Source: Eubacteriales Family XIII. Incertae Sedis bacterium
Lineage (GTDB): Bacteria > Bacillota > Clostridia > Peptostreptococcales > Anaerovoracaceae
Assembly: GCA_031263875.1 (NCBI GenBank)
Contig: JAISEX010000128.1
Location: 1 to 14,193, forward strand
DNA: 14,193 nt
Reading direction: 5' to 3'
Positions 1-7,449 of the stretch are shown one piece after another (position 1 is the stretch's first letter; each line of letters opens with the position of its first letter). The translations under genes and the position numbers were made by a program. The notes beneath the pieces were generated by a model. The model did no database searches. It had not been told where the DNA came from and saw only the letters and a list, made by a program, of their open reading frames with translations.

Positions 1-2135
1 CGCCAAAGGTGAGCGTAATGGTATCGCCACCTGCCTCCGCTGTAGCGCTAACCGTAACGCCTTCGGGCAGATCCGTAAACCAATCCGAAACATCCCTACC
101 GTCGAGTTCGTCAGCCACGGTATAATTCTCGTTTAACGTGACCGTGACTGTCGGCGGATTTTCCGTATCGGCGAGCGCTTCGTTGTCGATGGTGACAGAG
201 CCGTCTATGGTCGCAGCGTCGGTCACCTCGACGGGCAGCGCAAGAAAGCCTTTGTTCGTTCCGTCCGTCGTGTTTTCATATGTGATACCGTTCTCGCCAC
301 CCTTCTTGCTCCAGTAGGCCGTCACGTCGCTACCGTATTTTATTATATCGGTAGTGTCGTCTCCAAACTCATACGGTGCATCATACGAGGCTTCGTCCCA
401 CGCGATAACCACGCCGGGGCTTGTGATGGTCGGACTGCCTGAATACATATATATCACCTTGCCGGAGCCGAGAATGGCGTCCCCGTAGGCGAATACAAGG
501 CCGTCGGTGATATTGATAGTGCCACTGTATGTTCTTATCGCCTCGCTGTTTACTGCGCTGACTATGCCTCCGCGTACATTGATGGTAGCACCATCATTGC
601 CATAAATGCTCTGGTTATAGTCGTTATTCCCCGCCTCGGCAGCGCGGGAAGTGACGGTGCCTCCGTTGACAGTAACTTCGCCATTAGTTCCATCGATGTA
701 AATGGTGCTGATTGAACGCTTCATGCCGCTGGCGATAATCGTACCACTGTTTATCGTAACACTGCCATTAGCACTGTCAATCTCGATTGCATGGGCGACT
801 TTTCCAATTCCTGAAGTATTCGCACTAACCGTGCTCTCGCCATTGACCTCAATACTATGGCCTGTAATAGCACGGCTGTCGCCCTCTTCAGTGATAACGG
901 TACCACCGTTTATTGTAACTTTGACACTATCATTGCCGTAAATACCATAGCATTCACCACCATCCCCGCCGCTTGCGGTAACAGTCCCGGCAACGACTAC
1001 CTCACCTCTGCAGTAAACACCGTAGCCGTAATATCCATCGCTGCGGACTGTTCCTCCTTTATTGACGGTGACTTGGGAGCCGGTGCTGCTGGCAGTGTCA
1101 ATAGCATAGCTAGAAGCCTCACTACCTGGAGCGCTGGCGCTTACCTCACCGCCATTTATCGTAACTTCATTATTACCTCCGCTGACACTAATGCCAAAAC
1201 TATTGGAATACTCTCCTGTGACGCTCGCGCTTACCGTGCCTCCGTTTACCGTAACTTCGCACTGTAGTCCACGTGAGTAAATGCCATAGGCACTCTCTCC
1301 TGCGCTATTGGTAGCATTGACTGTGCCACCAGATATTACAGCTTCTTGATAATTCCCAAGGTGAATGGCAGCGCAATAGTCACTCCCCGTGGCATTGGCG
1401 GTTACCGTAGCGTCACCGCTGACAGTGACTATGCTGTAACTAGCATCACCATCAAGATGAATGGCGTGGGTACCGGCTCCGGTGGCGCTTATCGTACCGC
1501 CGCTCACCATAAGAGTGAAGTTTTGATCGATAACGTAAACGCCCTTAGCATTATCTCCCGTAGCGCTGATTTCGCCACCGATCATCTCAAATGCGCCTGC
1601 TCCCTGCAGATAAATAAGAGCACCCTCCCACTGGCTGCTCCCAGTTCCCTTATACGTGGCATTCCAGATCAACTTCACGTCTTCTGGTATATTCAGCTCA
1701 AGCGTTTCACTTACGCCGGTCATGCTTCCGGTAACGGTGACCGACCCGTCTTCATCCGCCGCATCAAGAGCAGCTTGAATCGCTTCTTCGATTTTAGCGA
1801 CCGTATCGGTTACATCTGCAACGCCTATTTCAACAACCGAGTTACTCGCCTTCAGGCTCGGCTGCGCGCCAAGACTCAGCGTCCCTTTTGCGGGCGCTGT
1901 TTGCGTCGGTGTATCAAGTGTGGATTTTGGATTTATTTCGGATGACGCCGCGGAAACGGGCGTATCGTTTGCGAATATCGGCAGCGGGATCATGGCTAAC
2001 GCCAGAACCACCGTCATTAAAAACGCCAGGCACTTTCGCCTAAAACGTCTTTGAGCGGGCCTTATACTAGCGGGTGCCCCCCCCCCCCTCGGGTTTCTTG
2101 TTATGGGATCCTGTGGCAATTACTTTCGTTGTCAT
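1..2135 (-). CDS. Large secreted beta-helix/adhesin-like surface protein, 3' end outside window, out of frame at a poly-G tract
   Basis: Start is ATG at 2135-2133, with AAGGAG at 2150-2145 and 9 nt spacing. The frame runs 16 codons (MTTKVIATGSHNKKPE), enters a run of 12 G (sense) and stops at TAG 2069-2067, giving a 22-residue peptide. Removing one G opens a frame I followed without a stop to the window edge (about 710 codons). It encodes an arginine-rich n-region (RRFRRK), a hydrophobic signal core (LAFLMTVVLALAMIPLPIFA), a linker, then many degenerate repeats of about 25-35 residues built on VTVNGGTVSA, VTINGGEVSA and SGGTISATG. Such spaced glycine/beta repeats are typical of right-handed beta-helix surface proteins. 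A later segment near 60-220 (DELDGRDVSDWFTDLPEGV) looks like a C-terminal structural repeat domain. Inferred role: cell-surface or secreted adhesin or carbohydrate-interacting protein; ligand unknown. No catalytic residues recognised. It may be switched OFF by slippage rather than a dead gene. Confidence 0.85.
2077..2088. repeat. Homopolymer of 12 C (poly-G in coding strand) at codons 16-20 of the adhesin gene
   Basis: Counted directly: 12 C, flanked by TG on the left and TC on the right. It lies just after the start codon and before the signal peptide, so its glycine run is structurally tolerable. Lengths 11, 14 or 8 keep the downstream frame open; 12 gives early termination at 2067. Runs this long are prone to slipped-strand mispairing and to sequencing error. 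Confidence 0.9.
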
Positions 2136-2144
2136 TTTGAAAAA

Positions 2145-2150
2145 CTCCTT
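2145..2150 (-). promoter_or_regulatory. Ribosome binding site AAGGAG of the adhesin gene
   Basis: AAGGAG on the minus strand, 9 nt before ATG 2135. It fixes the start upstream of the poly-G tract, which makes the tract coding. No comparable site precedes the in-frame ATG codons downstream of the tract. Confidence 0.85.
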
Positions 2151-2283
2151 ACCCCCTCGCCGCATATGGCAGGCGTTTTCAATTCCGCCGCGCACGCTAA
2201 CGCGCCGCTACCGCGACGTCCTTATTCAGTTCTATTCCCCCTACTAACGATTATAATTTGTATAAACTTTAATCTTTATATGA

Positions 2284-2312
2284 ATTATAATCGCAAAGCC
2301 AAAGAATATCAA
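2284..2312 (-). promoter_or_regulatory. Sigma-A type promoter of the adhesin gene
   Basis: On the minus strand TTGATA (2312-2307), 17 bp spacer, then TATAAT (2289-2284): near-consensus hexamers with ideal spacing. The predicted transcript start near 2277 leaves about 140 nt of leader before the ATG. The surrounding 2230-2340 is AT-rich, in contrast to the GC-rich neighbours. Confidence 0.75.
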
Positions 2313-2437
2313 CCGTTTTATATTTTGTTAAAATTTCGTGCCGTTTGGTTACCTGCCGGAGAAAAGGGGGCCGGCACGGGGTGAGTGCTTACGTGGTAAC
2401 CTGATTCTCGCTTCCAGTGGCGCTTGCGCGGTAAAGG

Positions 2438-2745
2438 TGACGCCGTATAAGAACGGAAGTGTCGTATATCTTGCCCGCACAGAGGAGCCGGAGCGAGGCA
2501 ACGTTCACTCCCTGCGGTCGCTCTCTCCTCCGCTCGCGTTGCTCGCTTCGCTGTCCTGTTTTACACTGCGGCTGAAGCCGCGTAAAACAGGCACGAGCGA
2601 AGGCGACGCGCAAGGGATAGCAGCAGAAATTCCGCAACGTTCGCGTCGCTGTCATCTTCCTCCTTGCGGCACACATGCGAAAAACACGTTACTGGTTGCG
2701 GAATTGCAGCGGATAGCCCGGTGGGGCGAAGCCCCATGTGCCCGC
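2438..2745 (-). repeat. Dispersed foldback repeat, copy A (reverse orientation)
   Basis: Fills the gap between the adhesin promoter and the end of modC. Read in reverse it has a head hairpin (GGGGC-TTC-GCCCC, 2721-2736, followed by ACCGGGCTATCC); a second inverted repeat with arms GCTGC(A)ATTCCGCAAC around a roughly 55-nt loop; the core ATCCCTTGCGCGTCGC; and a strong hairpin at 2555-2591 with arms CCTGTTTTAC and GTAAAACAGG. The section 2438-2620 is nearly identical in reverse complement to 13780-13962. Open frames here translate to similar peptides in both copies, but palindromic arms explain this without selection for protein, so I do not call a gene. Confidence 0.8.
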
Positions 2746-2791
2746 ATTATCGGACACAGCGGAATTCTTTGCAGCAGGCTCACGCAAAAGC

Positions 2792-3895
2792 CTATTCCAG
2801 CAGCAGAACCTCCGCGGGGTCGATGCGGATGTCGATGGAGAAGGAAACGGCGGGATCGCCGAGGGCGTCCCATTTGTCGTTCACCATTTTGATGCGGATG
2901 GCGGCGTGTTTGCTTCCCGGGTCCGCGCCCTCGGGGGAGATCATCGCGATCACGGAGAACATTTCGCGCACGATCTTGTCGATGCGGCAGGCAAAGACGT
3001 TTGCGTGTGCGTCGCCGGGAAGCGGCTCTTTCTGCGACAGGCCCCGGCTGATATGGGCGGCTTTGATCGCGTGGGAGCGCACGCCGATATGCTTCACTTC
3101 TTCGGGAACCGCCGCCGCGACGTCGAGCTCCAGGTTCCAGTCTTCCGCAAACACGCGGTGTTCGCCGGTCTTGCGGGCACGCGAAAAGTTCTTGCAGCCG
3201 GAGATCAGCGCCGCCGCGAGCGTGCGCGGCTTCAAAAACATGTCCTGCGTCGGGACGACGTTTTCACTCTTTCCGTGTTCGAGCACACAGACGTCATCGC
3301 TGATCCGGTAGACTTCGTTCCTGTTATGCGTGACGTAGACGACGGGTTTGTCGAAGCCGCGGAATATCTCCACGAGTTCCATTTCGAGCTGCCACTTGAG
3401 ATAACTGTCCAGCGCGGAAAGCGGCTCGTCAAGTAAAATAGTTGCGGGTTCGCCCACGAGCATCCGCGCGAGCGCGACGCGCTGCTGCTGGCCGCCGGAA
3501 AGCTGGCCGGGATATTTATTTTTGCTGTCAAGCAAATACATTGACGCAAGTTTTTCTTCCGCAATGCGCCGCCGCTCCGCGCGGCTGCCGCGCGCCGCCG
3601 CCATAACGTTTTCCGTCGCGGTCATATTCGGGAACAGGGCGTAGTGCTGGAACAGATAGCCGACTTTGCGTTCACGCGTCGGCAGATTTATGCGCTTTGC
3701 GGAATCGAACAGGACGCGGCCGTCGAGCTCGATCCGCCCCTCGTCGGGCGTTTCAATGCCGGCGATGCATTTGAGCGTCATGCTTTTCCCGCTGCCGGAA
3801 GCGCCGAGCAGCGCCAAGATTCCGCCGCTCGTTTCAAATTTGACGTCCAGCGTAAATTTTCCGAGTTTCTTTTTGATGCAGGCCGACAGCGTCAT
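2792..3895 (-). CDS. modC: Molybdate ABC transporter ATP-binding protein
   Basis: 367 residues beginning [11 protein letters not shown]. The cytoplasmic ATPase powers molybdate (possibly tungstate) import through ModB. Visible motifs: Walker A GASGSGKS at 31-38, Q-loop Q83, signature LSGGQ at 132-136, Walker B TILLDE at 152-157, D-loop SALD, switch H190. The C-terminal part (about 290-367) fits the regulatory Mop/TOBE-like extension of ModC-type ATPases. The start is set by an ATGA overlap: the ATG at 3895 shares bases with the modB stop TGA at 3894-3892, so translation is probably coupled. A longer in-frame reading upstream is just antisense-free overlap with modB and is discarded. Assignment to molybdate rests mainly on the operon with ModA and ModB; sulfate or tungstate relatives are the alternative. 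Confidence 0.88.
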   Translation of the reverse strand: MTLSACIKKKLGKFTLDVKFETSGGILALLGASGSGKSMTLKCIAGIETPDEGRIELDGRVLFDSAKRINLPTRERKVGYLFQHYALFPNMTATENVMAAARGSRAERRRIAEEKLASMYLLDSKNKYPGQLSGGQQQRVALARMLVGEPATILLDEPLSALDSYLKWQLEMELVEIFRGFDKPVVYVTHNRNEVYRISDDVCVLEHGKSENVVPTQDMFLKPRTLAAALISGCKNFSRARKTGEHRVFAEDWNLELDVAAAVPEEVKHIGVRSHAIKAAHISRGLSQKEPLPGDAHANVFACRIDKIVREMFSVIAMISPEGADPGSKHAAIRIKMVNDKWDALGDPAVSFSIDIRIDPAEVLLLE

Positions 3896-4575
3896 ATCGT
3901 CACCGTACCGCCCGCCGCGGTCTTCCGCGTGCGCGCCGAGAACAGGTTCATCAGCAGCATGCAGGCGAAGGATATCAGCATGATAACGACGACCCACATA
4001 TAGGATTTTTCGCGGTTCCCGCCCGCGACCGCGGAGTAGATGGCGAGCGACATGGTCTGCGTCTTGCCGGGTATGTTGCCCGCGAGCATAATGGTCGCGC
4101 CGAATTCGCCGAGCGCTCTCGCGAAGGTCAGAACCAGCCCGCTGATTATTCCCGGCTTGCATCCGGGCATAATGACGCGCCAGAATATGCGCGCCTCGCT
4201 CATGCCGATGGTGCGGCCCGCGTAGATGAGTTCCCGGTCGAACTGCTCGAAAGCGCCGCGCGCGCTGCGGTACATCAGCGGGAACGACACGACCGTCGCC
4301 GCGATAATGGCGCCCGTCAGCGTGAAGACCACCGAAACCTGCATGGCCGCGAGCATGTTTCCCAAAAGGCCGTTCCGCCCGAAGATAAGGAGCAGGAAGA
4401 AGCCCACCACGGTCGGCGGCAGGACGAGCGGCAGCGTCAGGATGCCGTCCACAAACGCCTTCATGCGCCGCAGTTTCACGACCTGTTTTGCGATGTACAG
4501 GCCGAGGATAAACGAAACCGAGGTCGCCGCTGCAGCGACCTCGATCGATAACACTATCGGTGACAAAAGTTCCAT
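3892..4575 (-). CDS. modB: Molybdate ABC transporter permease
   Basis: 227 residues, close to the usual ModB length of about 225. Hydrophobic, with about five to six membrane spans; begins MELLSPIVLSIEVAAAAT. The cytoplasmic EAA loop that docks to the ATPase is clear (AGRTIGMSEARIFWRVIMPG), followed by ALGEFGATIMLAGN, a hallmark of molybdate/sulfate permeases. The gene starts 18 nt after the modA stop (TAA 4596-4594). No good Shine-Dalgarno is visible (TATAATATGTGAT before the ATG), so expression may depend on coupling or be weak. Its stop overlaps the modC start. It forms the membrane channel of the ModABC importer. Confidence 0.92.
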   Translation of the reverse strand: MELLSPIVLSIEVAAAATSVSFILGLYIAKQVVKLRRMKAFVDGILTLPLVLPPTVVGFFLLLIFGRNGLLGNMLAAMQVSVVFTLTGAIIAATVVSFPLMYRSARGAFEQFDRELIYAGRTIGMSEARIFWRVIMPGCKPGIISGLVLTFARALGEFGATIMLAGNIPGKTQTMSLAIYSAVAGGNREKSYMWVVVIMLISFACMLLMNLFSARTRKTAAGGTVTI

Positions 4576-4593
4576 ATCACATATTATAAAGCA

Positions 4594-5412
4594 TTACAGA
4601 ACCGTAAAGCCCGCTTTTTCAAACACGGTTTTCGCGTCGGCGCCGCTCAGATATGCAAGGAAGGCTTTCGCCGCGTCCTGATTCGCGCTTGCCGCGATGA
4701 CGGCTTCCGGATAGAGCACGGGCTTGTGCGTTTCCGCGGGAGCCGCGAGAACCACCTTGACGTTCGTGGACGTGAGCGCGTCCGTCTTGTAAACGATGCC
4801 GCAGTCCGCGTCGCCGGATTCGACCCACGAGAGCACCTGCTTCACGTCTTCGCCGAGAGATGCCTTCGCCTTTACCTTATCCCATGTCTTGTAGTATTCG
4901 AAAATCTGCTGCGTGTACTGACCGACCGGCACGTTCTCGCCGCCGACCGCAACGCGCTTCACCGTGTCCGCCGCCACGTCTTCAAACGACTTGATATTAA
5001 GCGTGGAATTCGCCGGCACCACGAGGACTACATCGTTGCCGAGCAGATCCTTGCGCGTATCCGAAACGATGAGGTTCTTTTCGGCGAGGGCATCCATCTG
5101 CTTCGCGCCCGCGGAGATAAAGATGTCGCATGGCGCGCCTTCCTCGATCTGCGTCTGGAGAGCGCCCGAGGAACCGTAATTGAAATTGATCTTCACGTTC
5201 GCGTTATCCGCCATGTACTTCGCGCCGAGCTCGTCCAGCGTTTCCGTCATGCTCGCCGCCGCCATCACGGTCATCTCGACGGTTTTCGTTTCCGCAGGCT
5301 GGTCGGATTTTTCCGGAGCCTTGTCCTTGTCCCCGCAGGCCGCCAAGCCGAGCGAAAGTGAAAGAACCAGCATCATACTGATAAGGAATATTCCTAACTT
5401 CTTCATTCTCAT
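4594..5412 (-). CDS. modA: Molybdate-binding lipoprotein of ABC transporter
   Basis: 272 residues from ATG 5412 (MRMKKLG). AAAGG with 7 nt spacing supports this start over ATG 5406 (13 nt) and over a longer reading from 5496. A lipoprotein signal peptide ends in the lipobox LAAC with Cys26, followed by a charged linker, so the protein is tethered outside the membrane. The mature part starts with VEMTVMAAASMTETLDELGAKY and contains NYGSSGALQTQIEEGAPCDIFISAG, the serine-rich oxyanion pocket pattern of ModA. It captures molybdate and delivers it to ModB. First gene of modABC. Specificity between molybdate and tungstate cannot be decided here. Confidence 0.92.
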   Translation of the reverse strand: MRMKKLGIFLISMMLVLSLSLGLAACGDKDKAPEKSDQPAETKTVEMTVMAAASMTETLDELGAKYMADNANVKINFNYGSSGALQTQIEEGAPCDIFISAGAKQMDALAEKNLIVSDTRKDLLGNDVVLVVPANSTLNIKSFEDVAADTVKRVAVGGENVPVGQYTQQIFEYYKTWDKVKAKASLGEDVKQVLSWVESGDADCGIVYKTDALTSTNVKVVLAAPAETHKPVLYPEAVIAASANQDAAKAFLAYLSGADAKTVFEKAGFTVL

Positions 5413-5421
5413 TTCACAACC

Positions 5422-5510
5422 TTTCTCTGTCCCCACAGGCAAAACAACAAGCGCCTGACAGAAACCATCTATTAAGTAATAAACAACAAGACTCACGAAT
5501 GAGTCTGTTG
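5422..5510 (-). promoter_or_regulatory. Structured 5' leader of modABC (two hairpins)
   Basis: Minus-strand RNA. Hairpin 1 at 5489-5506 is perfect: AGACTCA-TTCG-TGAGTCT, extendable with one bulge by CAAC/GTTG and followed by a U-rich stretch. Hairpin 2 pairs TTTCTGTC (5464-5457) with GACAGAGAAA (5431-5422) plus inner AGGC/GCCT; its 3' side reaches the AAAGG ribosome binding site. This could be attenuation, RNA control or an operator for hairpin 1. I do not recognise it as a molybdenum-cofactor riboswitch or ModE box. No convincing -35/-10 pair was found upstream. Confidence 0.45.
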
Positions 5511-5608
5511 CAATGGTACTATATCATGAATAGCCAGTCAGTTAGCCCGACAACTTTTTTAAATTGACAGATAAGATTTATAAATCAATGATTTCGCTGC
5601 AGGCAATA

Positions 5609-5765
5609 GCGGGGCGCATGGGGCACTCAAAAAGGCGCTTTTCGTACATGCTCTTACGGAAGGTTTTTTCGCGATTACTCACAAATCATGCACTCGTGCC
5701 CCACCGGGCTATCCGGGGCTCCGGCCGCTTCGCGGCTGCTGCGCACCCCTCCTATCCCTTGCGCG
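5609..5765 (+). repeat. Dispersed foldback repeat, copy C (forward)
   Basis: Head GCGCATGGGGC at 5614-5624 and its partner GCCCCACCGGGC are separated by a roughly 70-nt loop; then GGGGCTCCGGCCGCTTCGCGG and the core ATCCCTTGCGCG. It lies in the divergent gap between modA and the 6120 gene. The rest of that gap (5511-5608 and 5766-5920) shows no gene I can support. Confidence 0.7.
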
Positions 5766-5922
5766 AAAAATGCGAGAAAAGCGCCAATCACACCCAGCCC
5801 CCTCTACGGCGCAACCATTCACCTCATGCCCGCACCCCACAAGCGGGCGAACAAATCACGGGCATCCCCCGCTCTCTGCCGTCTCCCGTCATTTTCCTGA
5901 CGTACGCTGAAAACACAGTGGC

Positions 5923-5954
5923 GAACTAAAATTTCGCGGAACTAAAATTTCGCG
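5923..5954 (+). repeat. Two tandem 16-bp repeats just upstream of the phase-variable promoter
   Basis: GAACTAAAATTTCGCG occurs at 5923-5938 and again at 5939-5954 with no mismatch. Each copy contains partial dyad symmetry (GCGAA...TTCGC). The second ends 10 bp before the -35 box, the usual position for an activator or tandem operator site. Confidence 0.6.
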
Positions 5955-5964
5955 CACAAATATC

Positions 5965-5997
5965 TTGACATATCATGGGGGGGGGGGGGGGTAAAAT
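5965..5997 (+). promoter_or_regulatory. Promoter with poly-G spacer ahead of the membrane protein gene
   Basis: TTGACA (5965-5970, perfect -35) and TAAAAT (5992-5997, 5 of 6 to TATAAT) are separated by 21 bp, TATCAT plus 15 G. The optimum is 17 bp, so 11 G would give ideal spacing and 15 G a weak or silent promoter. The gene starts at 6120, leaving a leader of about 115 nt. Confidence 0.7.
5977..5991. repeat. Homopolymer of 15 G within the promoter spacer
   Basis: Counted directly: 15 G between TATCAT and TAAAAT. It is the second long G/C run in the window. Its exact length is uncertain in any assembly and probably varies between cells. Confidence 0.9.
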
Positions 5998-6104
5998 GTA
6001 ATATGAGTTAGCAGTAGGCAACTGGCGCGTTTTGATTACCGGGAAATAATGAATATAACGTTCTCTTTTCAAAACGCAAAGAGAGCAACCACCTGAATGG
6101 TGAA

Positions 6105-6109
6105 AGGAG
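6105..6109 (+). promoter_or_regulatory. Ribosome binding site AGGAG that decides the start of the 6120 gene
   Basis: AGGAG lies 1 nt before an ATG at 6111 and 10 nt before the in-frame ATG at 6120. Only the second spacing allows normal initiation, so the protein should begin MNGIEIIW, three codons shorter than the longest frame. Confidence 0.7.
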
Positions 6110-6119
6110 AATGAGCGGA

Positions 6120-7004
6120 ATGAATGGAATCGAAATAATATGGACTGTTATCAATCACATCAACGCATATATATGGCAGGGTTTGCCGGGGATACTAAAA
6201 GCCCTGATAAGCGCTTTGGTGTTTGTGCTTGTTTTCAGGAAACAGATCAAAGCACATCCGGTTGTGTTTTACCTCTATCCAACTCTGTATTTGATATGGG
6301 GTATTGTGCGTAAAATCGGCGAAACTCTGAATCCGTCAGGTTTCTATGAATCACTCGGCGGGGACGGATCGTGGGTTTGGAATATCTACTATTGGGCTGA
6401 AGAGCTTGGACTTGGCGTTATGTTTGGGATTGCACTCATCATTATCGTGATGTTCATCGGAGTGCTTCCCCAAAATAAGCTTGTGAAGAACCTCTTTACT
6501 ATCAGGACGGAAATGTCTATCATCGGCGCAACGATACTTATGGGACATGGAATCGCGTATTTCCCAACTTCCGTTACCGACATGGATACTATGGGCATCA
6601 TCCTTTATATAATCTTGGGACCGGTTATTCTGGCGCTTCTTGTCATTCCTTGGATTACTTCATTTAGAATTATACGCAACAGAATGAAGGCCGGCACATG
6701 GAAGAAACTTCAGACCTATTTAGGCATCCCGCTTTTCGTCGGTATGCTTGTGTTTGGCTTTATCCTGAATCTGCTCTGGTCTGTAGATTATCCTTTTATG
6801 GATGCATGGGAGGTAACTACCTCACCATGGGATGACAGTGTGCCAATTTCTTTGGGCGAGGGTGTCATGCACGCGGAGCAACTCGTAGCCACCAAGATAT
6901 ATCTGGTATTGCTGGTGTCGTACATTATCCTCAGAATCAAAAAGGTCAGGAAAAGCAATGCAACGGCGGCAGGCCTCACAGCGAAACATAACGAAGTCGC
7001 ATAA
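6120..7004 (+). CDS. Ferric-reductase-like seven-helix membrane protein, function unknown
   Basis: 294 residues. About seven membrane spans near 20-40, 46-66, 96-116, 131-149, 159-181, 198-220 and 255-273. The pattern RTEMSIIGATILMGHGIAYF (129-148) followed later by RNRMKAGTWKKLQTYLGIPL (186-205) resembles the ferric reductase/MsrQ transmembrane domain, where an arginine-led helix carries a haem histidine and a loop W-K-x-L-H-R-x-x-Y leads into the next. Here His143 is kept but the LHRL position is LQTY and the following helix has no histidine, so two-haem binding is doubtful. No flavin or NAD domain. It is the only plus-strand gene, looks AT-richer in codon choice than its neighbours, and is flanked by repeat copies C and D in opposite orientation, which suggests transfer as a cassette. 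Expression is probably phase-variable through the poly-G promoter spacer. Confidence 0.55.
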   Translation: MNGIEIIWTVINHINAYIWQGLPGILKALISALVFVLVFRKQIKAHPVVFYLYPTLYLIWGIVRKIGETLNPSGFYESLGGDGSWVWNIYYWAEELGLGVMFGIALIIIVMFIGVLPQNKLVKNLFTIRTEMSIIGATILMGHGIAYFPTSVTDMDTMGIILYIILGPVILALLVIPWITSFRIIRNRMKAGTWKKLQTYLGIPLFVGMLVFGFILNLLWSVDYPFMDAWEVTTSPWDDSVPISLGEGVMHAEQLVATKIYLVLLVSYIILRIKKVRKSNATAAGLTAKHNEVA

Positions 7005-7037
7005 TCTCCCGGCGATGAGAACACGAGGGTATCTCGG

Positions 7038-7406
7038 GGAGCCGGAGCGCCGTCATATACTGCGCGTGGGTCGGAATGGGGGACGATGGGATGGTGTTTG
7101 CGGGAGATGTAGGATAATGTGCCGTTATAGATGTGGCGTCTGTCCGCAGTGATGACGATGAGAGGGAGCGGCGTCAGCCGCGACGCGCAAGGGATAGAAG
7201 CGGAAATTCCGCAGACTACGCTTGCAGATACCTCGGTCTGGGGGATTGCGGGGCAAGCACGGAATGACAGACGCTGGCATGAGCGGAATTGGAGCGGATA
7301 GCCCGGTGGGGCTGTCCTGTTATTATTTTCGATTCGTGCGTAAATTCCATTATTTTCCATACGCAAAACGCCTGATAAGGCCGCTTGGGGCAGCCCCATG
7401 CGCCCT
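7038..7406 (-). repeat. Dispersed foldback repeat, copy D (reverse)
   Basis: Occupies the convergent gap between the membrane protein gene and metY. Read in reverse: head GGGCGCATGGGGC (7406-7394), partner GCCCCACCGGGCTATCC (7312-7296) after a variable segment of roughly 80 nt; then CCAATTCCGC and GCGGAATTTCCG around another variable loop; core CTATCCCTTGCGCGTC (7197-7182); then a CGGC-TGAC-GCCG hairpin, ending near GCTCCGGCTCC (7048-7038). No gene is supported in 7005-7449. A small hairpin GCTGC/GCAGC follows the metY stop. Confidence 0.65.
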
Positions 7407-7449
7407 AAGCTGCATACGGCAGCCGCCAATTTTCAGAGATTATCGAATA

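Noticed and set aside
702..1945. Plus-strand reading frames of 79 to 199 codons
   Set aside because: They are antisense to the adhesin repeats, lack ribosome sites and mirror the repeat codons of the minus-strand gene.
2338..2892. Plus-strand frame of 184 codons, with a related frame on the minus strand at 13674-13979
   Set aside because: The shared peptide comes from palindromic repeat DNA (copies A and F); no ribosome site, low-complexity composition, and the frame runs into modC antisense.
2792..4162. Longer modC beginning at 4162
   Set aside because: The extra 89 codons overlap modB out of frame and show no domain; the ATGA overlap at 3895 gives the normal ModC start.
5564..5929. Plus-strand frame of 121 codons between modA and the membrane protein gene
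   Set aside because: Crosses repeat copy C, has no ribosome site and no recognisable domain.
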